From assembly GCF_900107155.1 (NCBI RefSeq), contig NZ_FNOX01000003.1, positions 186,001-250,000 of the forward strand: a stretch of DNA of 64,000 nt, in the 5' to 3' direction. Positions within the stretch are counted from its first letter, which is position 1. Each line of letters begins with the position of its first letter. The notes under the pieces were generated by a model, which was not told where the DNA came from, searched no databases, and worked only from the letters and a program-made list of their open reading frames with translations. This stretch comes from Pseudomonas salomonii (GTDB taxonomy: Bacteria > Pseudomonadota > Gammaproteobacteria > Pseudomonadales > Pseudomonadaceae). This document shows positions 55,974 through 64,000 of this stretch, piece by piece. The translations under genes were made by a program, and so were the position numbers.

Positions 55974-56906
55974 ATGGAATTCATCGAGAAAGTCCGCGAA
56001 GGCTACGCGGCCTTCGGCGCCTACCAGACCTGGTACCGCGTCACCGGCGACCTGGGCACCGGCCGCACGCCCTTGGTGATCCTCCATGGCGGCCCCGGTT
56101 GCACCCATGACTATGTAGACGCGTTCAAGGACGTCGCCGCCAGCGGCCATGCGGTGATTCACTACGACCAGATCGGCAATGGCCGCTCCACGCACTTGCC
56201 GGACAAAGACCCGTCTTTCTGGACCATCGGCCTGTTCCTCGACGAACTGAACAACCTGCTGGACCACCTGCAAATCAGTGACAACTACGCGATCCTCGGT
56301 CAATCCTGGGGCGGCATGCTCGGCAGCGAACATGCGATTTTGCAACCCAAGGGCCTGCGTGCGTTTATCCCGGCGAACTCGCCCACCTGCATGCGCACCT
56401 GGGTCAGCGAAGCCAACCGCCTGCGCCAACTGTTGCCCGAAGGCGTGCACCAAACCCTGCTCAAACACGAACAGGCCGGCACCTACCAAGACCCGGAATA
56501 CCTGGCGGCGGCGCGGATGTTCTATGACCAGCACGTGTGCCGAGTAAACCCGTGGCCGGAAGAAGTGGCGCGCACCTTTGCAGCCGTGGACGCCGACCCG
56601 ACGGTGTACCACGCCATGAGCGGCCCGACCGAATTTCACATCATCGGCAGCTTGAAGGACTGGAGCGTGATGGGGCGCCTGTCGGCGATCAATGTGCCGA
56701 CGCTGGTGATATCCGGGCGGCATGACGAGGCCACGCCCTTGGTGGTCAAGCCGTTCCTGGATGAAATCACCGACGTGCGCTGGGCGCTGTTTGAAGACTC
56801 CAGCCACATGCCCCACGTGGAAGAACGCCAGGCATGCATGGGGACGGTGGTGAAGTTTCTGGACGAGGCGTGTTCAATGCCGAACAAAGTCCTCAAGGCT
56901 GGCTGA
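55974..56906 (+). CDS. pip: Proline iminopeptidase (second Pip)
   Basis: 310 residues from the ATG at 55974 (GCAGGG upstream). Motifs HGGPG (residues 38-42), nucleophile Ser111 in GQSWGG, acid and base in SGRHDEATP and SSHMPHVE. Classical proline iminopeptidase family; similar to the 54046 protein in fold but clearly diverged. On the plus strand after luxR, with its own candidate operator. A possible role is hydrolysis of the plant-derived inducer or Pro-peptides; this is inferred. Confidence 0.92.
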   Translation: MEFIEKVREGYAAFGAYQTWYRVTGDLGTGRTPLVILHGGPGCTHDYVDAFKDVAASGHAVIHYDQIGNGRSTHLPDKDPSFWTIGLFLDELNNLLDHLQISDNYAILGQSWGGMLGSEHAILQPKGLRAFIPANSPTCMRTWVSEANRLRQLLPEGVHQTLLKHEQAGTYQDPEYLAAARMFYDQHVCRVNPWPEEVARTFAAVDADPTVYHAMSGPTEFHIIGSLKDWSVMGRLSAINVPTLVISGRHDEATPLVVKPFLDEITDVRWALFEDSSHMPHVEERQACMGTVVKFLDEACSMPNKVLKAG

Positions 56907-56910
56907 GTGT

Positions 56911-57022
56911 GATCGTTCCCACGCTGCGCGTGGGAATGCTTCCTGTGACGCTCCGCGTCACGATCTTAAGAGCGACGCAGAGCGTCTAGGGCGGCATTCC
57001 CACGCGGAGCGTGGGAACGATC
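56911..57022. repeat. GATCGTTCCCACGC-type intergenic repeat
   Basis: Starts GATCGTTCCCACGCTGCGCG and ends with its complement-like GCGTGGGAACGATC, with inner hairpins (GTGACGCTCCGCGTCAC). Same family as the partial copy at 6761. It lies between the convergent pip and permease genes. Confidence 0.85.
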
Positions 57023-57024
57023 AT

Positions 57025-58521
57025 TTAAACGGTCTCGGCTTTTTGGGCCTTCCTTGGCACCTCAGCCACCACTGGAATCTCCTGCCCTTCAGCATCAAAC
57101 AACTTACCGCCGCTGAAGTAATCGCCATCGCGCAACGCCGCCACGTCGTGGAAGCACAAACTGCGCTCAGTGCCGGCCACAAACACCGACTGTTGGTCCG
57201 AGTTACCGGCGGTGAAGTGGTTGAACGCCAGGTTGAGCAGAATCGCCATGATTGCCGACGAGCTGATGCCCGAATGGAAAATGGTCGCGAACCAGGTGGG
57301 GAAGTGATCGTAGAAGTTCGGCGCGGCGATCGGGATCATGCCGAAACCGATGCTCGTCGCCACGATGATCAGGTTCATGTTGTTGCGGTAATCCACCTTG
57401 GACAGCGTGCGAATCCCACTGGCCGCCACGGTGCCGAACAACACAATACCAGCGCCGCCCAGCACGGACGTCGGCACGGCCGCAATCACCCGGCCCATAA
57501 ACGGCAACAAGCCCAACACCACCAGGAACACGCCGCCGGTGGCCACCACAAACCGGCTTTTCACGCCAGTGACCGCCACAAGGCCGACGTTCTGGGCGAA
57601 GGCGCTTTGGGTGAAGGAACCGAAGATCGGCGCAAACATGCTCGACAGCATGTCGGCACGCAGGCCATTACCCAGGCGCTTGGAGTCGACTTTGGTGTCG
57701 ATAATCTCGCCGACCGCGAGGATGTCCGCCGAGGTCTCCACCAACGTCACCATCACCACGATGCACATGGAAATGATCGCCGCCACATGGAAGGTCGGCA
57801 TGCCGAAATGGAACGGGGTGGGAAAGCCGAACATCGGCCCTTGGGCGACGCCGGAGAAATCCGCCATGCCGAGGAACACCGCGATCACGGTGCCGATCAC
57901 CATGGCCAGCAGAATCGACAGACGCGAGATGGTCGCGCTGCCGATCTTGCTCAGCAGCAACACCAGCACCAGGGTCAGCGCCGCCAGGCCAATATTCGCC
58001 ATGCTGCCAAAATCCGCTGCCCGGCTATTGCCGCCCATGGCCCAGCGCGCCGCCACCGGCATCAGCGTCAAGCCGATGGTGGTGATCACGATACCGGTGA
58101 CCAGCGGCGGGAAAAACTGGGTGATCCGTGAGAACACCGGCGTGATCAATAAGCCGATAAACGACGCCGCCATCACCGCCCCGAGAATCGCCGGCACCCC
58201 GCCCGCGCCATCACTGCCGACAATCGCCACCATGGTTGCCACACCGGCAAACGACACGCCCTGCACCAGCGGCAACTGGCAGCCAAAAAACGGCAGACCG
58301 AGGGTTTGCAGCAGCGTGGCCAGGCCACCGGCAAACAGCGAAGCGGCGATCAACAGGCCGATATCCGCCGGCGACAACCCGGCCGCCTGGCCAACGATCA
58401 ACGGTACGGCAACGATGCCGCCGTACATGGTGAGCACATGCTGCAGGCCGTAAGCCATGTTGGCCGCAACGCCTAGATTCTCATCTTCTGGCCGCTGCGG
58501 TGACGCCTTCGGGATAGTCAT
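57025..58521 (-). CDS. NCS2-family xanthine/uric acid permease
   Basis: 498 residues from the ATG at 58521; the ribosome site is weak. Twelve to fourteen membrane helices; NCS2 hallmarks are GLQHVLTMYGGIVAVPLIVG, TLVETSADILAVGE (conserved Glu/Asp) and the signature QNVGLVAVTG. Members carrying this signature take up xanthine or uric acid, less often uracil. Divergent from the Tsx-like outer-membrane gene, sharing a region with a TTGTATACAA palindrome. Confidence 0.92.
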   Translation of the reverse strand: MTIPKASPQRPEDENLGVAANMAYGLQHVLTMYGGIVAVPLIVGQAAGLSPADIGLLIAASLFAGGLATLLQTLGLPFFGCQLPLVQGVSFAGVATMVAIVGSDGAGGVPAILGAVMAASFIGLLITPVFSRITQFFPPLVTGIVITTIGLTLMPVAARWAMGGNSRAADFGSMANIGLAALTLVLVLLLSKIGSATISRLSILLAMVIGTVIAVFLGMADFSGVAQGPMFGFPTPFHFGMPTFHVAAIISMCIVVMVTLVETSADILAVGEIIDTKVDSKRLGNGLRADMLSSMFAPIFGSFTQSAFAQNVGLVAVTGVKSRFVVATGGVFLVVLGLLPFMGRVIAAVPTSVLGGAGIVLFGTVAASGIRTLSKVDYRNNMNLIIVATSIGFGMIPIAAPNFYDHFPTWFATIFHSGISSSAIMAILLNLAFNHFTAGNSDQQSVFVAGTERSLCFHDVAALRDGDYFSGGKLFDAEGQEIPVVAEVPRKAQKAETV

Positions 58522-58554
58522 GGTGAGGGGTTCTCTGTTTTTGTTGTGCGAACA

Positions 58555-58598
58555 CTGTATGCAATGTTTGGACTGGATGTCCATAGAGTTGTATACAA
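58555..58598. promoter_or_regulatory. Candidate GntR-type operators in the permease/Tsx-like divergent region
   Basis: TTGTATACAA (58589-58598), a perfect 10-bp palindrome, and CTGTATGCAA (58555-58564), which matches it at eight of ten positions 34 bases away. FCD-type GntR proteins often bind such sites. The likely regulator is outside the window. Confidence 0.45.
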
Positions 58599-58679
58599 TC
58601 AATCGAACAAGATACCCTCCATCGGCGTTACAAAAACAATCCGGCCGTCATGAGCCAGAACGCCAAAGGACCTAGCACA

Positions 58680-59513
58680 ATGAAAAAGGCATTACAGGGC
58701 GCTACCGTCGCATTGACCCTTCTCGGCGGTGGGGAGGCCGTCGCGCTGGAATGGATGAACAACAGCGCAGGGTTTCGTTACGGTCAGCACTTCACCAACC
58801 CCAACAACCCCGAAGACTTCAGCAAACGCATCTACAGCTTTACCCACGCCAGCGGCTACCGGTACGGCAGCAACTACCTGAACCTTGATGTGTTTTTGTC
58901 CGACAGCAGCGACCCACGCAAGGGCACCGACCACGGTGGCAGTGAGGTCTACGCCGTGTACCGGCACCAGCTGTACGCCTCACGGGTATTGGATGTGCCG
59001 TTGGGTACCGGGCTGATCAAGGATTACGCCCTGACCCTGGGCTTCGACGCCAACCGCAACAACAACTTCGCCTCAGCCAAAAAGCGCGCGCTGGTGATCG
59101 GCCCGACGTTGAAGTTCAACACCGTCGGCGTGCTGGATTTGAGCCTGATGTACTACAAGGAAAAGAACCACACCGGCATCCCCGGTGCGAAAGAGTCGAA
59201 CCACACCTTCGACGACACCTACATGCTCAACCTGACCTGGATGCGCCCGTTCGACATCGCCAACCATGCGGCGAAGTTTCAGGGTTTTATCAATTACGTC
59301 GGGGAAAAGGGCGAGGATTATCACGGCCGCGACACCGCGCAGGAAACCCTGATGCGCACGGCGCTGATGATGGCGGTGCGGCCGGGTAAAAGCGTGAAGC
59401 CGAACCTGTATCTGGGGGTGGGTTACGAGTACTGGCATAACAAGTTCGGGGTGGATGGAGGTATGGGTACCCGGACCTCCACGCCTACGCTGAATATGGA
59501 AGTGACGTTCTAA
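58680..59513 (+). CDS. Tsx/OmpK-family outer-membrane channel (nucleoside-specific porin type)
   Basis: 277 residues from the ATG at 58680 (AAAGGA upstream). Signal peptide to about EAVA (residue 23), then a beta-barrel with repeated aromatic girdles (GYRYGSNYLNLDVFLSD, LYLGVGYEYWHNKF) and the C-terminal Phe typical of outer-membrane proteins. The Tsx/OmpK family is used for nucleosides; with a purine permease divergent, a nucleobase or nucleoside channel is likely. Confidence 0.82.
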   Translation: MKKALQGATVALTLLGGGEAVALEWMNNSAGFRYGQHFTNPNNPEDFSKRIYSFTHASGYRYGSNYLNLDVFLSDSSDPRKGTDHGGSEVYAVYRHQLYASRVLDVPLGTGLIKDYALTLGFDANRNNNFASAKKRALVIGPTLKFNTVGVLDLSLMYYKEKNHTGIPGAKESNHTFDDTYMLNLTWMRPFDIANHAAKFQGFINYVGEKGEDYHGRDTAQETLMRTALMMAVRPGKSVKPNLYLGVGYEYWHNKFGVDGGMGTRTSTPTLNMEVTF

Positions 59514-59534
59514 CTGAAGAAACCGGCTCCAAAT

Positions 59535-59621
59535 GTGGGAGCGGGCTTGGTCGCGAATGCGGTGTGTCAGTACCGAATATATTGGCTGACACTCCGTATT
59601 CGCGAGCAAGCCCGCTCCCAC
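59535..59621. repeat. REPIN with a variant left arm
   Basis: Left arm GTGGGAGCGGGCTTGGTCGC (one G in place of C) from 59535; right arm, ending at 59621, is canonical. Inner GTGTCAGT/GCTGACAC dyad present. Confidence 0.95.
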
Positions 59622-59642
59622 ATTTTTGATCGTATTTCAGCT

Positions 59643-60827
59643 TTAAGCGTTTGCCAGTTCCGACTTATCGGCTTTCGGCCGTGCCAGCCAGTAACCCAAC
59701 ACCGCCAGCGGCGCAGTCGCCAGCATCACAATTACGGTGATCAACAGCGGCTGGTCGATCATCGACGACACCAGCAGGCTGCTCAGAAAACAAAGACCCA
59801 ATTGCAGGGTGTTCTGCAACGCCGCCGCCTTGCCGGAATTTTCCGCAAAGGGCATCAGCGCATTCGCCACCACGATCGGGTAACTCGCACCGTTGACCAA
59901 CGCCATCAGGCAGAACGGAATCAACAAGGTGGTCAGGGTCGGCACCGTCAAGGTCGCAACCAGGTACAACGCGACCATGCTGATGCAATAAGCCACCAGC
60001 AACCACGGCAGCAGGGTTTTGCCCTGGTAATGCTGCAAGGCGCTGCGACAGCTGTAACCGCCGACCAGAAAGGACAGGGTCGGCAACACGTAACTCAAGC
60101 CGATGTCATTCGGGCTGTAACCCATGTCGCCAAGGATGAACGGCGACGCGGTGAGCCAGGCGAAAAAACTGGCCGAACAGGCGGCGAAGATCATCACATT
60201 GCCGGTAAACACGCGGGAGGTCAGCAACTGCCCATAGCCAAGGCGCGAAGGTTCGCCCTTCTCGGCCAGACGTTTCGGCATTTTGCGCAGGAACAACGTC
60301 GGCAACAGCAACAGCACTGACACCACCAGCAACACCGCGAAAATCGCCTGCCAGCCAAAGTGGTTCAGTACCATCGCGCCCAACAGCGGCGCCAACGCCG
60401 GTGACAGCGACATCAGCGGCATGATGCTGGCGAACACGCGGTGGGCCTTGTCGGCCGGGTAACGGTCAATCACCAGCGCCTGCCAACTCACGGCGGCGGA
60501 ACACACACCAATCGCCTGCATAAACCGTAACGCCAACAACTGCGGCGCCGTCTCGACCCAAAACATCCCGGCGCAGCCCAGCACAAACAGGCTCAGCCCG
60601 GCGAGCAGCACCGGCTTGCGCCCCAGGCGATCGGACAACGGCCCCCACAACAACTGCCCGAGCGCAAAGCCCGCGAGGAAAATACTCAAGCTGGCGCCGA
60701 CCGCGCCCGCACTGATCTGCAACTGCTCGCCCATGGCGCCAAACGCCGGCAAGTACATGTCCATGGCCAGATAACCGAGCATGCTCAGCCCCGCCAGATA
60801 CCAGGTAAAACCAAAAGAATTTTTCAT
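59643..60827 (-). CDS. punC: PunC-type MFS exporter (Bcr/CflA family)
   Basis: 394 residues, twelve helices. Bcr/CflA motifs: [15 protein letters not shown], the MFS loop [16 protein letters not shown] and [19 protein letters not shown]. PunC (formerly YdhC) of Escherichia coli exports adenosine and other purines; here the divergent gene encodes a PunR-like activator, matching the E. coli pair. Substrate is inferred from that pairing. In Bcr/CflA relatives, some export antibiotics. Confidence 0.85.
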   Translation of the reverse strand: MKNSFGFTWYLAGLSMLGYLAMDMYLPAFGAMGEQLQISAGAVGASLSIFLAGFALGQLLWGPLSDRLGRKPVLLAGLSLFVLGCAGMFWVETAPQLLALRFMQAIGVCSAAVSWQALVIDRYPADKAHRVFASIMPLMSLSPALAPLLGAMVLNHFGWQAIFAVLLVVSVLLLLPTLFLRKMPKRLAEKGEPSRLGYGQLLTSRVFTGNVMIFAACSASFFAWLTASPFILGDMGYSPNDIGLSYVLPTLSFLVGGYSCRSALQHYQGKTLLPWLLVAYCISMVALYLVATLTVPTLTTLLIPFCLMALVNGASYPIVVANALMPFAENSGKAAALQNTLQLGLCFLSSLLVSSMIDQPLLITVIVMLATAPLAVLGYWLARPKADKSELANA

Positions 60828-60925
60828 TGAAGCCTTGTAAGTGCTGCCATCAAACTATTTGCTGACTGGCGCCCATTATGAAGCTGACAGGCTGTGTGTG
60901 AAGCGATAATAATTGGACACTTTAA

Positions 60926-60938
60926 TCAAATATTTTGA
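60926..60938. promoter_or_regulatory. Candidate PunR operator
   Basis: TCAAA-TAT-TTTGA: a perfect dyad matching the T-N11-A layout typical of LysR-type sites, 11 bases before the punR ATG, overlapping its ribosome site. Located in the punC/punR divergent region, so could serve autoregulation. Confidence 0.4.
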
Positions 60939-60949
60939 AGGCAGCCGCT

Positions 60950-61864
60950 ATGTGGTCCGAATACTCACTGGATGTGGTCGATGCCGTGGCGCGCCATGGC
61001 AGCTTCAGCGCCGCCGCCCAGGAATTGCACCGCGTGCCGTCAGCCATCAGCTATACGGTGCGCCAGCTGGAGGAGTGGCTGGCGGTGCCGCTGTTTGTGC
61101 GCCGCCACCGCGATGTGGAACTGACGCCCGCCGGCCGTCTATTTATAGACGAAGCCCGCGGGGTGATGAAAAAAATGCTTGGCACCCGGCGCTTGTGCCA
61201 GCAGGTGGCGAATGGCTGGAGCGGCCAGTTGAAGGTGGCAGTGGACTCCATCGTCAAACCCCAGCGCTGCCGGCAACTGGTGCTGGATTTTTATCGGCAG
61301 TTCCCCGAGGTGGAGTTGCTGCTCGAATACGAGGTGTACAACGGCGTGTGGGACGCCCTGGCCGACGAGCGCACCGATATTGTGATCGGCGCCACCAGCG
61401 CGGTGCCGGTGGCCAGCCGTTTCACGTTTCGGGACATGGGCCTGCTCAACTGGCTGTGTGTGGTCAGCGCCCAGCACCCGCTGGCGAGCGTCAACGGCTT
61501 GCTCAGTGACGACCAACTGCGCCCGTTCGCCTCGCTGTGCATGACCGACACCTCGCGCAACCTGCCCAAGCGTGACACCTGGACCCTGGATAACCAGCGC
61601 CGTTTGGTCGTGCCCAACTGGGCCTCGGCACTCGACTGCCTGCGCGATGGGCTGTGCGTGGGCATGGCGCCGGCCCATCAGGTATTGCCGTGGGTCGAGC
61701 GTGGCGAGCTGGTGGCGCTGCAACTGAGCCGACCGTTTCCGGCCAGCCCGTCATGTGTGGCGTGGGCGCAGGATAAGTTGTCGCCGGCGATGAGTTGGTT
61801 GCTGGAGTACCTGGGCGATACCGAGACCCTGAACCAGGAATGGCTCAATGGAAATGACCTCTGA
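60950..61864 (+). CDS. punR: PunR, LysR-family activator of purine export
   Basis: 304 residues from the ATG at 60950 (GAAGG upstream). N-terminal HTH DVVDAVARHGSFSAAAQELH, then RVPSAISYTVRQLEEWLA, very close to E. coli PunR (YdhB) in this region, including RRHRDVELTPAG; C-terminal effector domain ends with LLEYLGDTETLNQEWL. E. coli PunR activates punC in response to adenosine. Divergent from punC here. Confidence 0.9.
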   Translation: MWSEYSLDVVDAVARHGSFSAAAQELHRVPSAISYTVRQLEEWLAVPLFVRRHRDVELTPAGRLFIDEARGVMKKMLGTRRLCQQVANGWSGQLKVAVDSIVKPQRCRQLVLDFYRQFPEVELLLEYEVYNGVWDALADERTDIVIGATSAVPVASRFTFRDMGLLNWLCVVSAQHPLASVNGLLSDDQLRPFASLCMTDTSRNLPKRDTWTLDNQRRLVVPNWASALDCLRDGLCVGMAPAHQVLPWVERGELVALQLSRPFPASPSCVAWAQDKLSPAMSWLLEYLGDTETLNQEWLNGNDL

Positions 61865-61882
61865 AGGTGATGCAGATCCCCT

Positions 61883-61969
61883 GTGGGAGCGGGCTTGCTC
61901 GCGAAAGCGGCCTTTCAGTTAGCCCATCGTTGACTGACACTGCGCTTTCGCGAGCAAGCCCGCTCCCAC
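61883..61969. repeat. REPIN between punR and argD-like gene
   Basis: Left arm GTGGGAGCGGGCTTGCTCGC at 61883, right arm ending at 61969, inner dyad GCGGCCTTTCAGTT/GACTGACACTGCGC imperfect. It separates two convergent genes. Confidence 0.95.
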
Positions 61970-61982
61970 AGTTTGATTCATT

Positions 61983-63152
61983 TCAATCCAGGAGACGGGT
62001 GATGGCCCGTACGATCATCTCAACCTCTTTGCCATCCAGCGTCAGCGGCGGCAACAGGCGGATGATCTTGCCCCGCGTCACATTGATCAGCAGCCCCTGC
62101 TCCTGTGCCGCACGCTGGGCCAGGTCACGGTAAGGCCTGGCCAGCTCGATGCCGACCATCAAGCCTTGCCCGCGAATCGCCAGCACCTGCGGGTGCTCGC
62201 TCAACTCCACCCGCAACCGCGCCAGCAGGCGCTCGCCCTGTCGCGCGGCGTTGTGCAGCAAACCTTGTTCTTCAATGATGTCCAACACCGTGCAACCCAC
62301 GCGACAAGCCAGCGGGTTACCGCCAAACGTGCTGCCATGGCTGCCTGGCGTGAACAACTGGGCCACGGCGTCTCGGGCCAGGCACGCGCCGATGGGCACG
62401 CCATTGCCGAGGCCTTTGGCCAGGGTTATCACGTCGGGCACGATGCCTTCATGCTGGAACGCAAACCAGGCGCCGGTGCGGCCGATACCGGTCTGGATTT
62501 CATCGAGCATCATCAACCAGCCGTGGCGCGTGCAGTGATCGCGCAGCGCCTTCAGGTAACCGGGCGGCGCGGGCAACACGCCGCTTTCACCCTGGATCGG
62601 CTCGAGCAGGACCGCCGCGATGCGCGTGCCGAATTTTTCAGTAATGGCCGCCAATGCGGCCAAGTCGCCAAAGCGCACCTTAAGAAAATCCCCCGGCAGG
62701 CGCTGGAAACCCAAGCGCACCGAAGGCCCGTCACTGGCGGCCATGGTGCCGAGGGTGCGCCCGTGAAATGCGTTTTCCATCACCACCACCAGCGGCTCTT
62801 CGATGCCTTTTTTCCAACCGTGCAGCCGCGCCAGTTTCAGCGCGGTCTCGTTGGCTTCGGCGCCGGAGTTATTGAAAAACGCACGGTCCAGGCCGGACAA
62901 CTGCGCCAGCCGCTCGGCCAGGCGCTGCTGCCAGTCGATGCTGTAGAGGTTCGACGTGTGCAGCAACAGGCCCGCCTGCTCGCTGATCGCCGTGACCAAT
63001 TTGGGGTGGGAGTGCCCGACATTGGTTACCGCCACCCCAGCCACGGCGTCGAGGTATTCACGGCCCTGCTGGTCCCACAGGCGCGTGCCCAGGCCACGGG
63101 TAAAGCTCAGGGCCATGGGTTGATAGGTGGTCATCAGGCAGGCGGCGGTCAT
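61983..63152 (-). CDS. argD: Acetylornithine/succinylornithine-type aminotransferase (class III)
   Basis: 389 residues from the ATG at 63152 (GGAG upstream). Class III PLP aminotransferase: [67 protein letters not shown] and the PLP Lys in [15 protein letters not shown]. ArgD-like enzymes act on acetylornithine or succinylornithine in arginine metabolism; Pseudomonas carry more than one such paralog, so the exact substrate is not certain. Confidence 0.85.
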   Translation of the reverse strand: MTAACLMTTYQPMALSFTRGLGTRLWDQQGREYLDAVAGVAVTNVGHSHPKLVTAISEQAGLLLHTSNLYSIDWQQRLAERLAQLSGLDRAFFNNSGAEANETALKLARLHGWKKGIEEPLVVVMENAFHGRTLGTMAASDGPSVRLGFQRLPGDFLKVRFGDLAALAAITEKFGTRIAAVLLEPIQGESGVLPAPPGYLKALRDHCTRHGWLMMLDEIQTGIGRTGAWFAFQHEGIVPDVITLAKGLGNGVPIGACLARDAVAQLFTPGSHGSTFGGNPLACRVGCTVLDIIEEQGLLHNAARQGERLLARLRVELSEHPQVLAIRGQGLMVGIELARPYRDLAQRAAQEQGLLINVTRGKIIRLLPPLTLDGKEVEMIVRAITRLLD

Positions 63153-63255
63153 GGTGGCAGGCTCCAGTGCATCGTTGTGAGGCTGCCAGTATCGTTAGCC
63201 ACCTGAGCTGGATAAACTGCGCATTCCTGCAATGACTTTAAACCAGGACTTGATA

Positions 63256-64000
63256 ATGGATCTGTTCCAGTCGATGTCGGTGTACGTGAAAGTGGTCGAA
63301 GCCGGCAGCATGACCGCCGCCGCGCAGGAATGCGGGCTGTCGACCACCATGGTCGGCAACCACTTGCGCGCGCTGGAGCAACGGCTGGGGGTCAGCTTGC
63401 TGAAACGCACCACGCGCAAACAGAGCCTCACCGAATTTGGCGGGCAGTATTACCAGCGTTGCCTGGAGGTGCTGGGGCTGGTGGCCGACTCTGAACTTTT
63501 GGCGGAGCAGATCCACAGCGAAACGCCCAAAGGCAGCCTGCGCATCACCGCGCCACCGGTGTTCGGCACCGAACGCCTCACACCAGCCTTGAGCGAATTT
63601 GCCCAACGCTACCCGCAGATCAATCTGTATGTCGAACTCAGCAATGAGCGCATGGACCTGATCGACAGCGGCTTCGACGTTGCGATCCGCCTGGGCGAGC
63701 TGGAAACCTCAAGCCTGATCGCCCGGCCCATGCAGGCCTACACCCTGACGCTCTGCGCGTCACCGGCGTACCTGGCGCGACGTGGCATTCCGCAGACGCC
63801 CGACGACTTGCGCCAGCACGACTGCCTGGCGTTTGCCTACCCGGCGAACGACAACTGGCGCGACACCAGCAAACTGTGGCGCATGACAGGCGATGAAGGC
63901 GAAGTGGAGGTGCCGGTGGCCGGCGCATTGACCATCAACAGCTCCCAAGGCTTGCGCCAGGCGGCCGTGAACGGCATGGGCATCATCATGCTGGCCGATG
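63256..64000 (+). CDS. LysR-family regulator, partial (runs off window)
   Basis: The first 248 residues, from the ATG at 63256 (AGGA upstream), are present; the 3' end is beyond the window. N-terminal HTH: MDLFQSMSVYVKVVEAGSMT, AAAQECGLSTTMVGNHLRAL, RLGVSLLKRTTRKQSLTEFG. The effector domain starts GSLRITAPPVFGTERLTPAL and continues to NGMGIIMLAD at the edge. The VYVKVVEAGSMTAAAQ and SPAYLARRG style is that of the CrgA-like subgroup. Divergent from the argD-like gene, which may be its target. Confidence 0.9.
   Translation, partial: MDLFQSMSVYVKVVEAGSMTAAAQECGLSTTMVGNHLRALEQRLGVSLLKRTTRKQSLTEFGGQYYQRCLEVLGLVADSELLAEQIHSETPKGSLRITAPPVFGTERLTPALSEFAQRYPQINLYVELSNERMDLIDSGFDVAIRLGELETSSLIARPMQAYTLTLCASPAYLARRGIPQTPDDLRQHDCLAFAYPANDNWRDTSKLWRMTGDEGEVEVPVAGALTINSSQGLRQAAVNGMGIIMLAD

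Noticed and set aside
40501..61969. REP palindromes as a CRISPR array
   Set aside because: The units are inverted pairs dispersed between genes, not regularly spaced direct repeats with unique spacers.

Overview
The window is a piece of a Pseudomonas chromosome, most likely from the P. fluorescens group. Three things point there. The block ihfB-rpsA-cmk-tyrA/aroA-hisC-pheA-serC-gyrA-mtnA-mtaD-ubiG-mupP-yciK has the same order as PA3161 to PA3173 of P. aeruginosa. The intergenic spaces hold many copies of the GTGGGAGCGGGCTTGCTCGC palindrome (REP/REPIN) typical of fluorescent pseudomonads. Base composition and codon use are GC-rich throughout, except inside the O-antigen locus. No tRNA, rRNA, CRISPR array, IS element or prophage was seen.

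Layout. 1-2.5 kb: end of a thioesterase gene, a CHAD protein, a small lipoprotein and a patatin-like phospholipase. 2.7-10.7 kb: complete potassium-uptake locus kdpFABC-kdpD-kdpE on the minus strand. 11.1-15.4 kb: ethanolamine-type permease, DUF2897 protein, a gntR-DUF1989 pair, a lone TetR regulator and comEA. 15.5-31.2 kb: O-antigen locus. wbpM stays on the minus strand, followed by a 1.2 kb stretch without genes, then wecB, wecC, flippase, acetyltransferase, polymerase, asparagine-synthase-like amidotransferase, heparinase-II/III-family lyase, glycosyltransferase, sugar epimerase and the wbpL-type initiating transferase, all on the plus strand. 31.3-48.6 kb: the conserved housekeeping block. 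48.8-56.9 kb: a LuxR-solo locus. 57-61.9 kb: purine/nucleoside transport genes with the PunR regulator. 62-64 kb: an argD-type aminotransferase and the start of a LysR gene.

How the genes work together. The O-antigen genes would make UDP-ManNAcA (WecB, WecC) and a 6-deoxy-HexNAc (WbpM plus the epimerase), start the unit on undecaprenyl phosphate (WbpL type), extend it, modify it (amidation, acetylation), then flip and polymerise it. No wzz lies in the locus. The cargo runs opposite to its conserved flanks ihfB and wbpM.

The most interesting system is 48.8-56.9 kb: a LuxR solo of the PipR/OryR type between two divergently placed proline-iminopeptidase genes, one of which heads an operon for a complete Dpp/Opp-type ABC importer. 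Two related 22-bp dyads sit in front of the two transcription units, as expected for a lux-box-like operator. PipR-type systems of plant-associated pseudomonads respond to plant-derived signals, so this locus suggests a plant-associated lifestyle.
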